Source: JBBDWZ01 sp050732575 (GTDB lineage: Bacteria > Gemmatimonadota > Gemmatimonadetes > Longimicrobiales > RSA9). From it: a stretch of 14,921 bases of DNA. The notes below the pieces were generated by a model. The model had not been told where the DNA came from, searched no databases, and saw only the letters and a list, made by a program, of their open reading frames with translations. Positions 7,051 through 13,810 of the stretch are shown one piece after another. Numbering within the stretch: position 1 is the stretch's first letter; each line of letters starts with the position of its first letter. The stretch is taken from assembly GCA_050732575.1 (NCBI GenBank), contig JBOHRF010000107.1:1-14921 (forward strand), given 5' to 3'. A program made the position numbers and the translations under genes.

Positions 7051-7140
7051 TCACGTTCTCGCTCACGTTTTCGTTTTCGTTCACGAGCTGTACAAAAAAC
7101 GGCCGAGAGCGTGAACGAGAGCGTTAACGAGAGCGTGAAC
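7051..7140. repeat. Hexamer-array inverted repeat, copy 1
   Basis: Both arms are runs of degenerate hexamers of the type NNA(A/G)CG (TGAACG, AGAGCG, TTAACG, AAAACG, TGAGCG). The right arm, 7105-7140, is three 12-base units. The left arm, 7051-7085, is the reverse complement of similar units, with about 24 bases between. It is 14 bases after the transporter stop and ends 30 bases before the next start codon. No T-run follows, so it is not a classical intrinsic terminator; transcription end or RNA 3' protection is plausible. Confidence 0.75.
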
Positions 7141-7169
7141 GGATTTGCAACTCGTGGCGGAGGCAAGAC

Positions 7170-7463
7170 GTGCTAGCAAAAGACCAGATCAAGATCATCG
7201 CGCAGGAGATCGACCGCAGCGCGGATGAGCGGATCCACAATTGTGACGACCAGTTCGATCGCCAGCAGTTGTGGGAGGTCGTGCGGCGCGCCTCGAAAGC
7301 CATTGAAACGGTGGCCGAGATGGATGCAGAAGATCTGGCGCCCGAAGATCGGAGCCGGCGGGCCCGCTACCTGGTGGCCGAGCTGGAAAGCGCATTGGAC
7401 GCGGCCAAGCGGGCCAAGGTCGTGGTCGACTGGAACATCCATCGCCTGCCCGACGAAATTTGA
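7170..7463 (+). CDS. Small charged helical protein preceding radical SAM enzyme
   Basis: A 97-residue protein starting at GTG 7170 with a strong GGAGG six bases before. The sequence is almost wholly helical and highly charged (Asp, Glu, Arg, Lys), with a single cysteine at 25 in HNCDDQFDRQQLW, a Trp at 35, and a less charged C-terminal end VVVDWNIHRLPDEI. There is no signal peptide or membrane segment and I recognise no family. Its stop is three bases before the ATG of the radical SAM gene, so they form an operon. It could be a partner or chaperone of the enzyme, or its modification substrate. It lacks the Gly- or Cys-rich core usual in peptide substrates, so the substrate idea is weak. Confidence 0.75.
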   Translation: MLAKDQIKIIAQEIDRSADERIHNCDDQFDRQQLWEVVRRASKAIETVAEMDAEDLAPEDRSRRARYLVAELESALDAAKRAKVVVDWNIHRLPDEI

Positions 7464-7466
7464 GCC

Positions 7467-8465
7467 ATGAAAAAACTCGCGACGTTCTCGCGTCTCTTCG
7501 ATGACAGGGCATTGTATTGCCAGCTCATTGTTACGCGCCGCTGCAACCTGGCCTGCGGCTACTGCAATGAATTCGACAAAGTGTCTCAGCCCGTACCCTA
7601 CGAGACGCTGACCAAACGCATCGACCATCTGACCGACCAGCTGGGCGTCACCATCATGGATTTCCTGGGCGGCGAGCCGCTCATGCACCCCCGCATAGCC
7701 GACCTGGTTGCGTATGCAAAGACCAAGGGGTGCTGGACCAACATCATCACGAACGGTCTGCTGCTGAGTGCCGCGCGCATACAGCAGCTCAACGAAGCGG
7801 GCCTGGATTCGATGTGTGTTTCCATCGATCGCATTACCCCAACCGACTTCACGCACAAAGGTCTCAAGCCGCTGCGTAAGCGCATGCGTCACCTGCGCGC
7901 CACGGCCCGCTTCACGGTGGAAACGAATACCGTGCTTTGCGAAGAGACAGTCGACGAATTCGAGGCCCTGGTCACCGAGCTCAAGGCGCTGGGTTTCCCG
8001 GTGCGCTGTGGCATTCGGCACTATGAAGGCAAATTCAATCTGAACGACACCTTGCGCGCCAAGTTCGACTGGTTCAACCAGCACTATCAGCACTGGCGCA
8101 TCGCGCCCATGCTGCACCTGCACCGGCGCCGATTGGAGAACAAGCCGGTGCAGTGGAAATGCACGGGCGGCTACAAATTCCTCTACGTGGATGAGTTCGG
8201 CACCGTGAAAGCGTGCTCGCAGGTAGCACTGGAGCGGCCCATGAACGTGCTGGACATGCAGACCTCGCACCTCAAGGCGAACAACACGCACAAGCCGTGT
8301 GAGCGCGAATGCGGTGTCAGCTGCGTCATTCAAACCTCGCTCGTAACACAACAGCCCGTGCGCTACGTAGCCCGTTGCGTGCAACACATGGTGAGCGCCA
8401 AACTCCGCCCCACTGTCACGCCGCCGACGGTCGCCGCGTTGCCTGAGGATGCAGCTGCCGTCTAG
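7467..8465 (+). CDS. Radical SAM protein with C-terminal SPASM/twitch-like cysteines
   Basis: A 332-residue enzyme. The [4Fe-4S]/SAM motif CX3CX2C is C26-N-L-A-C30-G-Y-C33, preceded by the usual strand LIVTRRC. The GGEP motif at 68-71 binds the SAM amino group, and TNGLLL (95-100) and CVSID (117-121) are the next barrel strands. After the barrel, KCTGGYKFLYVDEFGTVKAC (231-250) followed by C278, C282 and C286 gives five cysteines in a SPASM/twitch-like arrangement that may hold an auxiliary Fe-S cluster. The cysteine count is lower than in full SPASM maturases. It probably does radical chemistry on a peptide, protein or small molecule; substrate unknown. It is second in the operon begun by the 97-residue protein and followed after 52 bp by two envelope genes. 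Family call is secure, reaction not assignable. Confidence 0.9.
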   Translation: MKKLATFSRLFDDRALYCQLIVTRRCNLACGYCNEFDKVSQPVPYETLTKRIDHLTDQLGVTIMDFLGGEPLMHPRIADLVAYAKTKGCWTNIITNGLLLSAARIQQLNEAGLDSMCVSIDRITPTDFTHKGLKPLRKRMRHLRATARFTVETNTVLCEETVDEFEALVTELKALGFPVRCGIRHYEGKFNLNDTLRAKFDWFNQHYQHWRIAPMLHLHRRRLENKPVQWKCTGGYKFLYVDEFGTVKACSQVALERPMNVLDMQTSHLKANNTHKPCERECGVSCVIQTSLVTQQPVRYVARCVQHMVSAKLRPTVTPPTVAALPEDAAAV

Positions 8466-8517
8466 CGAAAGGGCGCGTCAAGCGGCGCGCGTCCACAGGT
8501 ACACAAGCGAAGATTGC

Positions 8518-9657
8518 ATGAAACGAATTCTAAGGCTGGCCCTGCTGTGCGCGGCCTGCGCACTTGGCGCGCGCCCAGTAGCAGCGCAGATGACGCAAGC
8601 GGACAGTGCGGCCGTGTTGCTGGGGGTGGCGCAGCGCTTAGGTGCCGAGGGTCGCACAACACTCGCGCAATCACTGCTCGAGCTGATTGTCGAGCGCTAC
8701 GGCAGGACACCGGCAGCAGCGGAAGCGGCGCGTCTGCGCGGCGAGCTGCGCCAGCATCCGGAAGAGCGGAGCGGCAAAACCGAGCTGCTGGTGTGGACCA
8801 CGACGTATGGTTTGGCACTGGGTGCGCTCGTGCCGGCTGCTTTTGAAGTGGACGATGCCGGAATGTACGGCGTTGGTTTGATTGCCGGCGGCCCGACCGG
8901 ATATTTCCTGGGACGCAGCATCTTGCGCGGCCGACCTATCAGTGAAGGCCAGGCGCGTGCCATCTCGTTCGGAACCTTGTGGGGTGCATGGCAGGGATTC
9001 GGTTGGGTGGAAGCGTTGGACATCGGGTCGAGTGAATTTGATTCGAGTGCTTCGGGCCAGGCCCTGGTACGCGGCATCTTGGTGGGTAGCCTGGCCGGGT
9101 TCGGCCTGGGGGCGGGCCTGTCCAAAAAGCCGATTCCAGCGGGCACGGCATCGGCCGTGAGTTGGGGCGCGCTCTGGGGTACGTGGTACGGTGCCATCGG
9201 AAGCGCCCTGATCGATCAGGATAATGAGAGCGATTTGACCACGGCACTGATTGCCGGGAATGTCGTACTGATCACGTCGGCCATTCTTGCGCCACGCTGG
9301 AAGATGAGTCGCGGCCGCGCACGTCTGATCAGCATCACAGGCATTGCAGGGATTCTCACCGGTGCGGGTGTGCTGCTGATCGCGGAGCCCGAAGATGATG
9401 ACCTGATCCTCGGCACGTTGGTGGGATCGAGCGCGTTGGGCCTCATATTGGGCACGTATTGGACACGCAGCTACGATGAGCGTCAGACGACACCCGGTCC
9501 GAGCCCGGGCGATGAAGCTCTCCTGGATTTGCAGAGAGGAAAGTGGACCGTGAACATGCCGCATCCCAGCTTGCGCATGATCGAAGCGCGTGAGGGCAGT
9601 CGTCCTGTGTATCGGCCCGCCCTGGCTGTGCCGCTGCTCAAGGCTTCGTTCCGATGA
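8518..9657 (+). CDS. Exported TPR-like protein with glycine-rich membrane repeats
   Basis: A 379-residue protein from ATG 8518. Signal peptide 1-24 (KRILRLALL, cleavage near AAQ). Residues ~28-78 are TPR-like (LAQSLLELIVERYGRTPAAAEAARLRG). Residues ~90-315 are alternating small-residue hydrophobic segments in a repeat of about 55-65 residues. One element is G-x-L-x-G-x-x-x-G-x-x-L-G (GLIAGGPTGYFLG near 120, GILVGSLAGFGLG near 186, GTLVGSSALGLILG near 299). The second is A-x-x-(I/V)-S-(F/W)-G-x-L-W-G-x-W-x-G (ARAISFGTLWGAWQG near 147, ASAVSWGALWGTWYG near 211, a weaker RARLISITGIAGILTG near 267). This suggests duplicated glycine-zipper hairpins in the envelope. No enzyme motif; function unknown. 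The upstream in-frame ATG at 8449 lies inside the radical SAM gene and lacks a signal peptide context. The stop overlaps the next gene by ATGA. Confidence 0.75.
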   Translation: MKRILRLALLCAACALGARPVAAQMTQADSAAVLLGVAQRLGAEGRTTLAQSLLELIVERYGRTPAAAEAARLRGELRQHPEERSGKTELLVWTTTYGLALGALVPAAFEVDDAGMYGVGLIAGGPTGYFLGRSILRGRPISEGQARAISFGTLWGAWQGFGWVEALDIGSSEFDSSASGQALVRGILVGSLAGFGLGAGLSKKPIPAGTASAVSWGALWGTWYGAIGSALIDQDNESDLTTALIAGNVVLITSAILAPRWKMSRGRARLISITGIAGILTGAGVLLIAEPEDDDLILGTLVGSSALGLILGTYWTRSYDERQTTPGPSPGDEALLDLQRGKWTVNMPHPSLRMIEAREGSRPVYRPALAVPLLKASFR

Positions 9658-11066
9658 GAAAGGGAGTAGCGGGCGTGACGGGAGTGACGGGCGTTTCGCG
9701 GTGGCGGACGCGCGTGTTTTTGGCCGTCTTGTTTACTGTGTTGCCGCTGCTGGCTACGTGCAGTGACGGGGATGAGCCTGTGGGGCCGCCGGGTGTGGGT
9801 TACCTGGAGGTCGATTCCGATCCGCGCGGCGCCAGCATTTTCGTGGATGGGCAGGATCGCCGAAAAGTTACGCCGGATACGCTGCACGGCTTGCGTGGCA
9901 CGCGCGACATCACGGTGCGTCTGGACAGTGCAGGTGGCAGCTATGGTTTTCGAGTGCAGCTGGAGCTAGCCCCCGATAGCATAGTACGCGTTCTTGGGCC
10001 GCTCACTCTGGCACGGTGCAATCCGCAATGTCCGCTGGTGCGCGAACACACGGCCAGCCGGATCCGCTTCGGGCGCGCGGCCGAAGGTCCGCTGTTCTAC
10101 CGGGATGGCTCAGGTAATGGCGCATTCTGGCCCAATACCACTACCAACAGCTACATATCGGTTGGCATGCCCATGTTCAGCGCGCTGCTCGACGGGCAGA
10201 TTCCCATCGCACTCGGCATTTACGACCTCAACTACGTGGCTGGCCGGCCGTTCCCTCGCGTTACCACTACGGCCAGCGAGTTTTCGCTGAATCAGAGTTT
10301 CTGGCTGATCCCGCCCGGGTCCGTGCTCGGCCTGCCGACTGTGCGTGGTTTGGAAGTGCGGGAAGAAGTGATCGCGGCGAGCGGCAACGATGACGTGGTG
10401 GTGGTGGAGCTGACGTTCCGCAATATCACCAATCGATTGGCCTACCAGTCATCCGACCCATTCGCGCCGGCAGGCGGATTCCGCTTCCAGGATGCGTTTT
10501 TTGGCTTTGCGCTGGATCCCGATATTGGCGTGGCCGAGGACGATCTGTTCACGTACGACCCCGAGCTGAACGCCGTAATTGCGTACGACGCAGCCTTCCG
10601 TGAAGATGCATTCCAGGGTGCCAGCACCGGCGCGCCCGGATTGATTGGACTGCGCCTGCTCGACGCGCCGTCCAGTGCGCGGCGCGTGCTGAATGGCTGG
10701 CCCCGATTGGTTGCGGGCGGACTCAATGGTGATTGGTCGGCGGGTACGCCTACCGAGCCCAATGGTTACACAATCTTGAGCGGCGCGAACGCGTACGCAC
10801 CCGACCATGCCAGCAACACGATCGGGCATCTGCCGGGCCTGAATGTACACGATCACCGCATGGCCGTGAGTGCCGGCCCCATCACATTGTCGGCGGGTGA
10901 TTCCGTGGTGATCCGCGTAGCCATTGCCTTCGCGGAGCCGGCGGCGGGCACGTTTACCAGCGGCACGGCCGTGGATTCGGGTAATCCACAAGTGGCCACG
11001 CGCACCATCATGCGTATTGCGGAGCCGCTGCGTGCGCGCTTGAGGGCCGCGGATAACATCCGTTGA
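9654..11066 (+). CDS. PEGA-domain lipoprotein, unknown function
   Basis: A 470-residue protein. A basic, then hydrophobic N-terminus (RWRTRVFLAVLFTVLPLLATC) ends in a lipobox-like L-A-T-C36, so it is probably a lipoprotein. Residues ~48-105 are a PEGA domain (L-E-V-D-S-D-P-R-G-A-S-I-F-V-D-G), a small extracytoplasmic beta domain common in envelope proteins. The remaining ~360 residues look beta-rich, with no enzyme motif seen; phrases such as VVVVELTFRNITNRLAYQ and SAGDSVVIRVAIAFAEP suggest immunoglobulin-like or jelly-roll strands. The ATG overlaps the stop of the previous gene by ATGA, indicating translational coupling. An alternative start further in would lose the basic n-region. A hexamer-array hairpin begins directly at its stop codon. 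Envelope location is likely, role unknown. Confidence 0.8.
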   Translation: MRKGVAGVTGVTGVSRWRTRVFLAVLFTVLPLLATCSDGDEPVGPPGVGYLEVDSDPRGASIFVDGQDRRKVTPDTLHGLRGTRDITVRLDSAGGSYGFRVQLELAPDSIVRVLGPLTLARCNPQCPLVREHTASRIRFGRAAEGPLFYRDGSGNGAFWPNTTTNSYISVGMPMFSALLDGQIPIALGIYDLNYVAGRPFPRVTTTASEFSLNQSFWLIPPGSVLGLPTVRGLEVREEVIAASGNDDVVVVELTFRNITNRLAYQSSDPFAPAGGFRFQDAFFGFALDPDIGVAEDDLFTYDPELNAVIAYDAAFREDAFQGASTGAPGLIGLRLLDAPSSARRVLNGWPRLVAGGLNGDWSAGTPTEPNGYTILSGANAYAPDHASNTIGHLPGLNVHDHRMAVSAGPITLSAGDSVVIRVAIAFAEPAAGTFTSGTAVDSGNPQVATRTIMRIAEPLRARLRAADNIR

Positions 11067-11148
11067 TCACGTTCTCGCTCTCGGTTTCGCTCACGTTCAC
11101 GGTCGTAACAGCCGTGCACGAAAATGTTAGCGAGAACGAGAACGTGAA
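11067..11148. repeat. Hexamer-array inverted repeat, copy 2
   Basis: The left arm, 11067-11101, begins TCACGTTCTCG; the right arm, 11113-11148, ends with the exact complement CGAGAACGTGA (11137-11147), giving an 11-bp outer stem. Inner hexamers (TGAACG, TGAGCG, AGAGCG against TGCACG, TTAGCG, AGAACG) pair imperfectly and the loop is about 11 bases. The left end CGTTGATCACGTTCTCGCTC is nearly identical to the left end of copy 1 near 7045. It starts immediately after the TGA of the PEGA lipoprotein gene. Confidence 0.75.
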
Positions 11149-11297
11149 GGGTGGCCCTGGATGGGTTTGGCCTGCGCTGCCCAACGTTCAGATCTTCCGT
11201 CCACGTACGCGGAACGTTTCAAGTCAACGAGCAACGGTCCCGTTGCCCTCCCGAGCAGCGCGCTGCTGAGTGGTCGGACGGCCGGCTCCCATGATTC

Positions 11298-11418
11298 GGG
11301 AGCGTAGAGCGGGAGTCAGGAGCGGGAGCAGGCGGGAGCGGGCCTGTGCGCACCGATCATCGGTAGGCCGGTACCCGCGCCCGGCCGCGCCTGCTCCCGT
11401 TATGCGCTCCCGCTCCCG
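11298..11418. repeat. 121-bp imperfect palindrome of GGGAGC-type units
   Basis: The left arm carries repeated GGGAGC/AGGAGC/TAGAGC units (11298-11340) and the right arm the inverted units GCTCCC (11391-11418). The two ends are symmetric about 11358. The apex is the perfect palindrome ACCGAT-C-ATCGGT (11352-11364), flanked by GGCCT (11341-11345) and AGGCC (11365-11369). It could form a long branched hairpin in RNA or a cruciform in DNA. Confidence 0.75.
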
Positions 11419-11465
11419 AACATGGTGAACCGAAAGCATGGCTCTCTTGTCGGACAGGCTCTGAT

Positions 11466-11490
11466 CGTTAACGAGAACGTGAACTGATCA
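11466..11490. repeat. Partial hexamer array, copy 3
   Basis: TTAACG-AGAACG-TGAAC followed by TGATCA, the same hexamer vocabulary as copies 1 and 2, in right-arm orientation only. Its nearest complement is the left arm of copy 2, about 400 bp away, which also begins at TGATCA. The palindromic TGATCA supplies the stop codon of the minus-strand gene that ends here. Confidence 0.6.
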
Positions 11491-12027
11491 CCGCATCTTC
11501 TTTTTCAGTTCTTCCAGCTTTTCCTCGGCGGCGCGTTCCCGCTGCAATTTACGGAAGTCGGCATCAGTGCGGGCGCGCTCCTGGTCGGTGAAGAGGGAGC
11601 GTGGTGGCGGGGGCGCGGCGGCGATTTGGGATTGAAGTTCATCGACCTGCTTTTGCATGGCTTGCAGGTCTTCGTTGCGCATGGTCAGCTCGGCGGCCAG
11701 GACATCGGCTTTCTGGCGCAGAATGAGCGCGCGCTGTTTGTGGCGTTCGGCCCATTGAACGGCGATCTGGACCGTGGTCTGGTCAGCGATGCCGGCGGCC
11801 ATCTCACCACGGCGGCGGCAGACCTGCTCCTGCTTTTCTTCTTCCGCACATTCTGCGCGGCAACGTTGCAGTTCGATGCCGAGTTGTTCGAGCGCCTGGC
11901 GAGCGGCGGCGACGTCCCGGCGCATGGCCACGAGCTGTCCGGGCCCGGCGGCGGGTTCGTCCTCGGACAGTTCTCGTTGAAAGTTTTCGACTGCCTGCTG
12001 CCAGGCGTTCTTCCAGTCATCGAACAT
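11488..12027 (-). CDS. Coiled-coil protein, unknown function
   Basis: A 179-residue protein from the ATG at 12025-12027. A GTG 14 codons further upstream is possible, and neither start has a clear ribosome site. It opens with an amphipathic MFDDWKNAWQQAVENF, then long heptad-like helices at about 35-135 (AAARQALEQLGIELQR, MRNEDLQAMQKQVDELQSQI). A proline break APPPPR (138-143) is followed by a last charged helix to the end (RKLQRERAAEEKLEELKKK). Cysteines at 56, 60 and 70 lie inside the coil. There is no signal peptide. The general shape recalls PspA/IM30-like or other scaffold coiled coils, but I cannot place it in a family. It is convergent with the PEGA operon and divergent from the nucleotidyltransferase gene (69 bp between start codons). 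Confidence 0.68.
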   Translation of the reverse strand: MFDDWKNAWQQAVENFQRELSEDEPAAGPGQLVAMRRDVAAARQALEQLGIELQRCRAECAEEEKQEQVCRRRGEMAAGIADQTTVQIAVQWAERHKQRALILRQKADVLAAELTMRNEDLQAMQKQVDELQSQIAAAPPPPRSLFTDQERARTDADFRKLQRERAAEEKLEELKKKMR

Positions 12028-12096
12028 GGGCAGCCAAAAGTAAGCAAGGGCGTGCCGGTCGGGTAGCACGGCCCGAAGCTTGCCCCTTGGACTCGC

Positions 12097-12987
12097 ATGC
12101 CGAGGTTCGCGCCGACACGCAAACTACTGCCGGACATGACCCGGCTGAACGCTGAAGAGCAACGATCCGTCACGCATGGTGAGTTCTGGATTCCCGAGGC
12201 GGAGCGCGAAGCGTACAAGCTGGCCCTGCGAGCGCTGAATCAGGCGGGCCGGCCCTACGTGGTGGCCGGACTGTACGCCATCTACCACTACACAGGGATC
12301 TACCGGCTGACCAAAGACCTGGACCTGTTTCTGGAACCGAGCGGTGTGATCGATGCCGTACGCACGCTCAAGCAATCCGGGTTCACGGTGCGACTCGAGC
12401 AATCACACTGGTTGGCCCAGGCACTGCTCGATGGCCATCAGATCGATCTGATCTTCGGCATGGGCAACGGCCTATCGTTCATCGATGGCGACTGGTACCG
12501 CTTCTCGCGACCGGGCATACTGGCGGCGGAGCAGGTGCGTGTAGCGCCCGCGGAAGAGCTGCTCTGGCATCGACTATTCGTGTCCGAACGACATCGCTCG
12601 GACATGTCTGATGCCGTACACCTGATGATGTGCCGCGGCGGCGAGCTGGACTGGGAGCGCGTGTTGTATCGCGTGGGCAACCAGTGGCGATTGCTCCTCG
12701 CCCAGATCCAGCTCTTCGATTTTGCCTATCCCGGACAGCGACCCAAAGTACCGCGCTGGGTGCGCGAGGATCTGTACGAACGAGCGCAGAACTCGATTGC
12801 AGCGGTTGGCGATCCCTCCATCTGTCAGGGCACACTGATCTCACGTTTCTCGTTTGCCATTGATGTCAATGAATGGGGCATGCACGATCCACGCAAAGAA
12901 GCCGTGGCCGCCGCGCGCACAGTGCCCGTCATTCAGGAAATCATCAACAGCGATGTCTGGCACGACACCGAAACCGAAACGCAGTGA
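12097..12987 (+). CDS. Nucleotidyltransferase-fold protein (AbiEii/MNT-like)
   Basis: A 296-residue protein from ATG 12097; M14 (12136) is a possible alternative, as neither has a strong ribosome site. The minimal nucleotidyltransferase core is visible: strand YVVAGLYAIYHYTG (54-67), the metal-binding D-x-D in TKDLDLFLE (72-80; D74, D76), and a third carboxylate in HQIDLIFG (114-121; D117). The following helix PAEELLWHRLFVSERHRSDMSDAVHL (151-176) matches the K/R-x-R-x-x-D-x-x-D helix of family members. The usual G-[GS] before the DxD is A-G-L here. Such proteins transfer NMP to protein, RNA or antibiotic targets, and some are toxins. No typical antitoxin precedes it. Its 3' end overlaps the metallophosphoesterase gene by 35 bp, suggesting joint action. 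Confidence 0.78.
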   Translation: MPRFAPTRKLLPDMTRLNAEEQRSVTHGEFWIPEAEREAYKLALRALNQAGRPYVVAGLYAIYHYTGIYRLTKDLDLFLEPSGVIDAVRTLKQSGFTVRLEQSHWLAQALLDGHQIDLIFGMGNGLSFIDGDWYRFSRPGILAAEQVRVAPAEELLWHRLFVSERHRSDMSDAVHLMMCRGGELDWERVLYRVGNQWRLLLAQIQLFDFAYPGQRPKVPRWVREDLYERAQNSIAAVGDPSICQGTLISRFSFAIDVNEWGMHDPRKEAVAAARTVPVIQEIINSDVWHDTETETQ

Positions 12988-13747
12988 CGCAGACGCGCGT
13001 CAGGTTCGCATCGCCGCGCTGGGTGACCTGCACTACGATGGCAGCGTGCCCGGCTCGTTGGTCGAGACCTTTGCCAGCGCCAACCGCGCGGCCGAAGTCC
13101 TGGTGCTGTGCGGCGACCTGACCACGCACGGCCGCGCCGATCAGATGCGCAGCCTGATCGACGAATTGAAGGCGGTGGATATCCCCATTGTAGCCGTGCT
13201 CGGGAACCACGATCACGAGGCGGGCGAAATCGATGCCTGCAGTGCCATACTGCGCGCGCGCGGCGTGCATTTGTTGGATGGTGACCATGTGATCGTGGAG
13301 GGCATTGGCTTCGTGGGCACAAAAGGGTTCTGCGGCGGCTTTGGGCGCGGCGCGCTGGCCCCGTTTGGCGAACCCGAAATCAAACAGTTCGTGCAGGTCG
13401 CGCTCAACGAGGCCATCAAGCTGGAGAATGCTCTGCGTAATCTGGCGGCCGAGGTGCGCGTGGTCGTGCTCCACTACGCGCCCATCCTGGAAACCGTGCA
13501 GGGCGAGCCCGAGCCGATCCTGCCTTTCCTGGGCTCTTCCCGTCTGCTGCAGCCCATTGAGACGATTGGTGCCGACGTAATATTCCACGGCCACGCGCAC
13601 CAGGGCTCGCTACAGGGAAAAACACCCGCTGGCATCCCGGTCTACAACGCGGCTCAGCCGCTGCTCAGGAGGAACAACCTTGCCTTTGTGAGCTGGAGCG
13701 CCGTTGCGCCCGATCGCAGAGTCCGCGAGCTGCGGCCAGCCGGGTGA
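12953..13747 (+). CDS. Calcineurin-like metallophosphoesterase
   Basis: About 264 residues from ATG 12953, chosen because the conserved core begins about 18 residues later; an upstream extension lies in the nucleotidyltransferase gene and reads as shadow sequence. All metal-binding blocks are present: GDLHYDG (D25, H27), CGDLTTHG (D55), GNHDHE (N85, H86), the block-IV histidine in VVLHYAP (H174) and GHAHQG (H214, H216). The core therefore looks active with two metal ions. Likely substrates are phosphomono- or diesters (nucleotides, cyclic nucleotides or modified termini); the family is broad and the substrate is not readable. It is cytoplasmic, with no signal peptide. The overlap with the nucleotidyltransferase implies co-translation. 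Confidence 0.88.
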   Translation: MSGTTPKPKRSDADARQVRIAALGDLHYDGSVPGSLVETFASANRAAEVLVLCGDLTTHGRADQMRSLIDELKAVDIPIVAVLGNHDHEAGEIDACSAILRARGVHLLDGDHVIVEGIGFVGTKGFCGGFGRGALAPFGEPEIKQFVQVALNEAIKLENALRNLAAEVRVVVLHYAPILETVQGEPEPILPFLGSSRLLQPIETIGADVIFHGHAHQGSLQGKTPAGIPVYNAAQPLLRRNNLAFVSWSAVAPDRRVRELRPAG

Positions 13748-13810
13748 TTTCGTTTCAACTCAACCGTGTACCCATTGGTGCTCGTCAGTGCAAGCGGTTA
13801 TCTGTTCAGG

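Larger units (their letters stand above)
11067..11487. other. 421-bp gene-free region between convergent genes
   Basis: No convincing gene is present; short open frames here are made of repeat sequence. It holds hexamer-array copy 2, about 135 bp without evident structure (11149-11284), a small hairpin GCTCCC-N7-GGGAGC at 11285-11303, the 121-bp palindrome and a partial hexamer array at the right end. The arrangement fits transcription termination from both sides. Confidence 0.7.

Noticed and set aside
7105..7140. CRISPR-like or minisatellite array
   Set aside because: Units are 12 bases with no spacers and are matched by an inverted arm; this is a palindrome, not a CRISPR array.
6978..7166. 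62-codon minus-strand frame with alternating Arg/Glu and Thr/Leu/Ser runs
   Set aside because: Its periodic composition is simply translation of the hexamer-array hairpin.
7173..8387. 404-codon minus-strand open frame opposite the small protein and radical SAM gene
   Set aside because: It covers two well-supported coupled genes, starts without a ribosome site and has no recognisable domain.
8671..9564. 297-codon minus-strand open frame opposite the glycine-repeat protein
   Set aside because: Arg/Gln-rich shadow without signal peptide or domain, while the plus frame has a signal peptide and internal repeats.
11063..11439. Short open frames on both strands in the convergent gap
   Set aside because: They are composed of repeat-array sequence, with no ribosome site and no plausible protein pattern.
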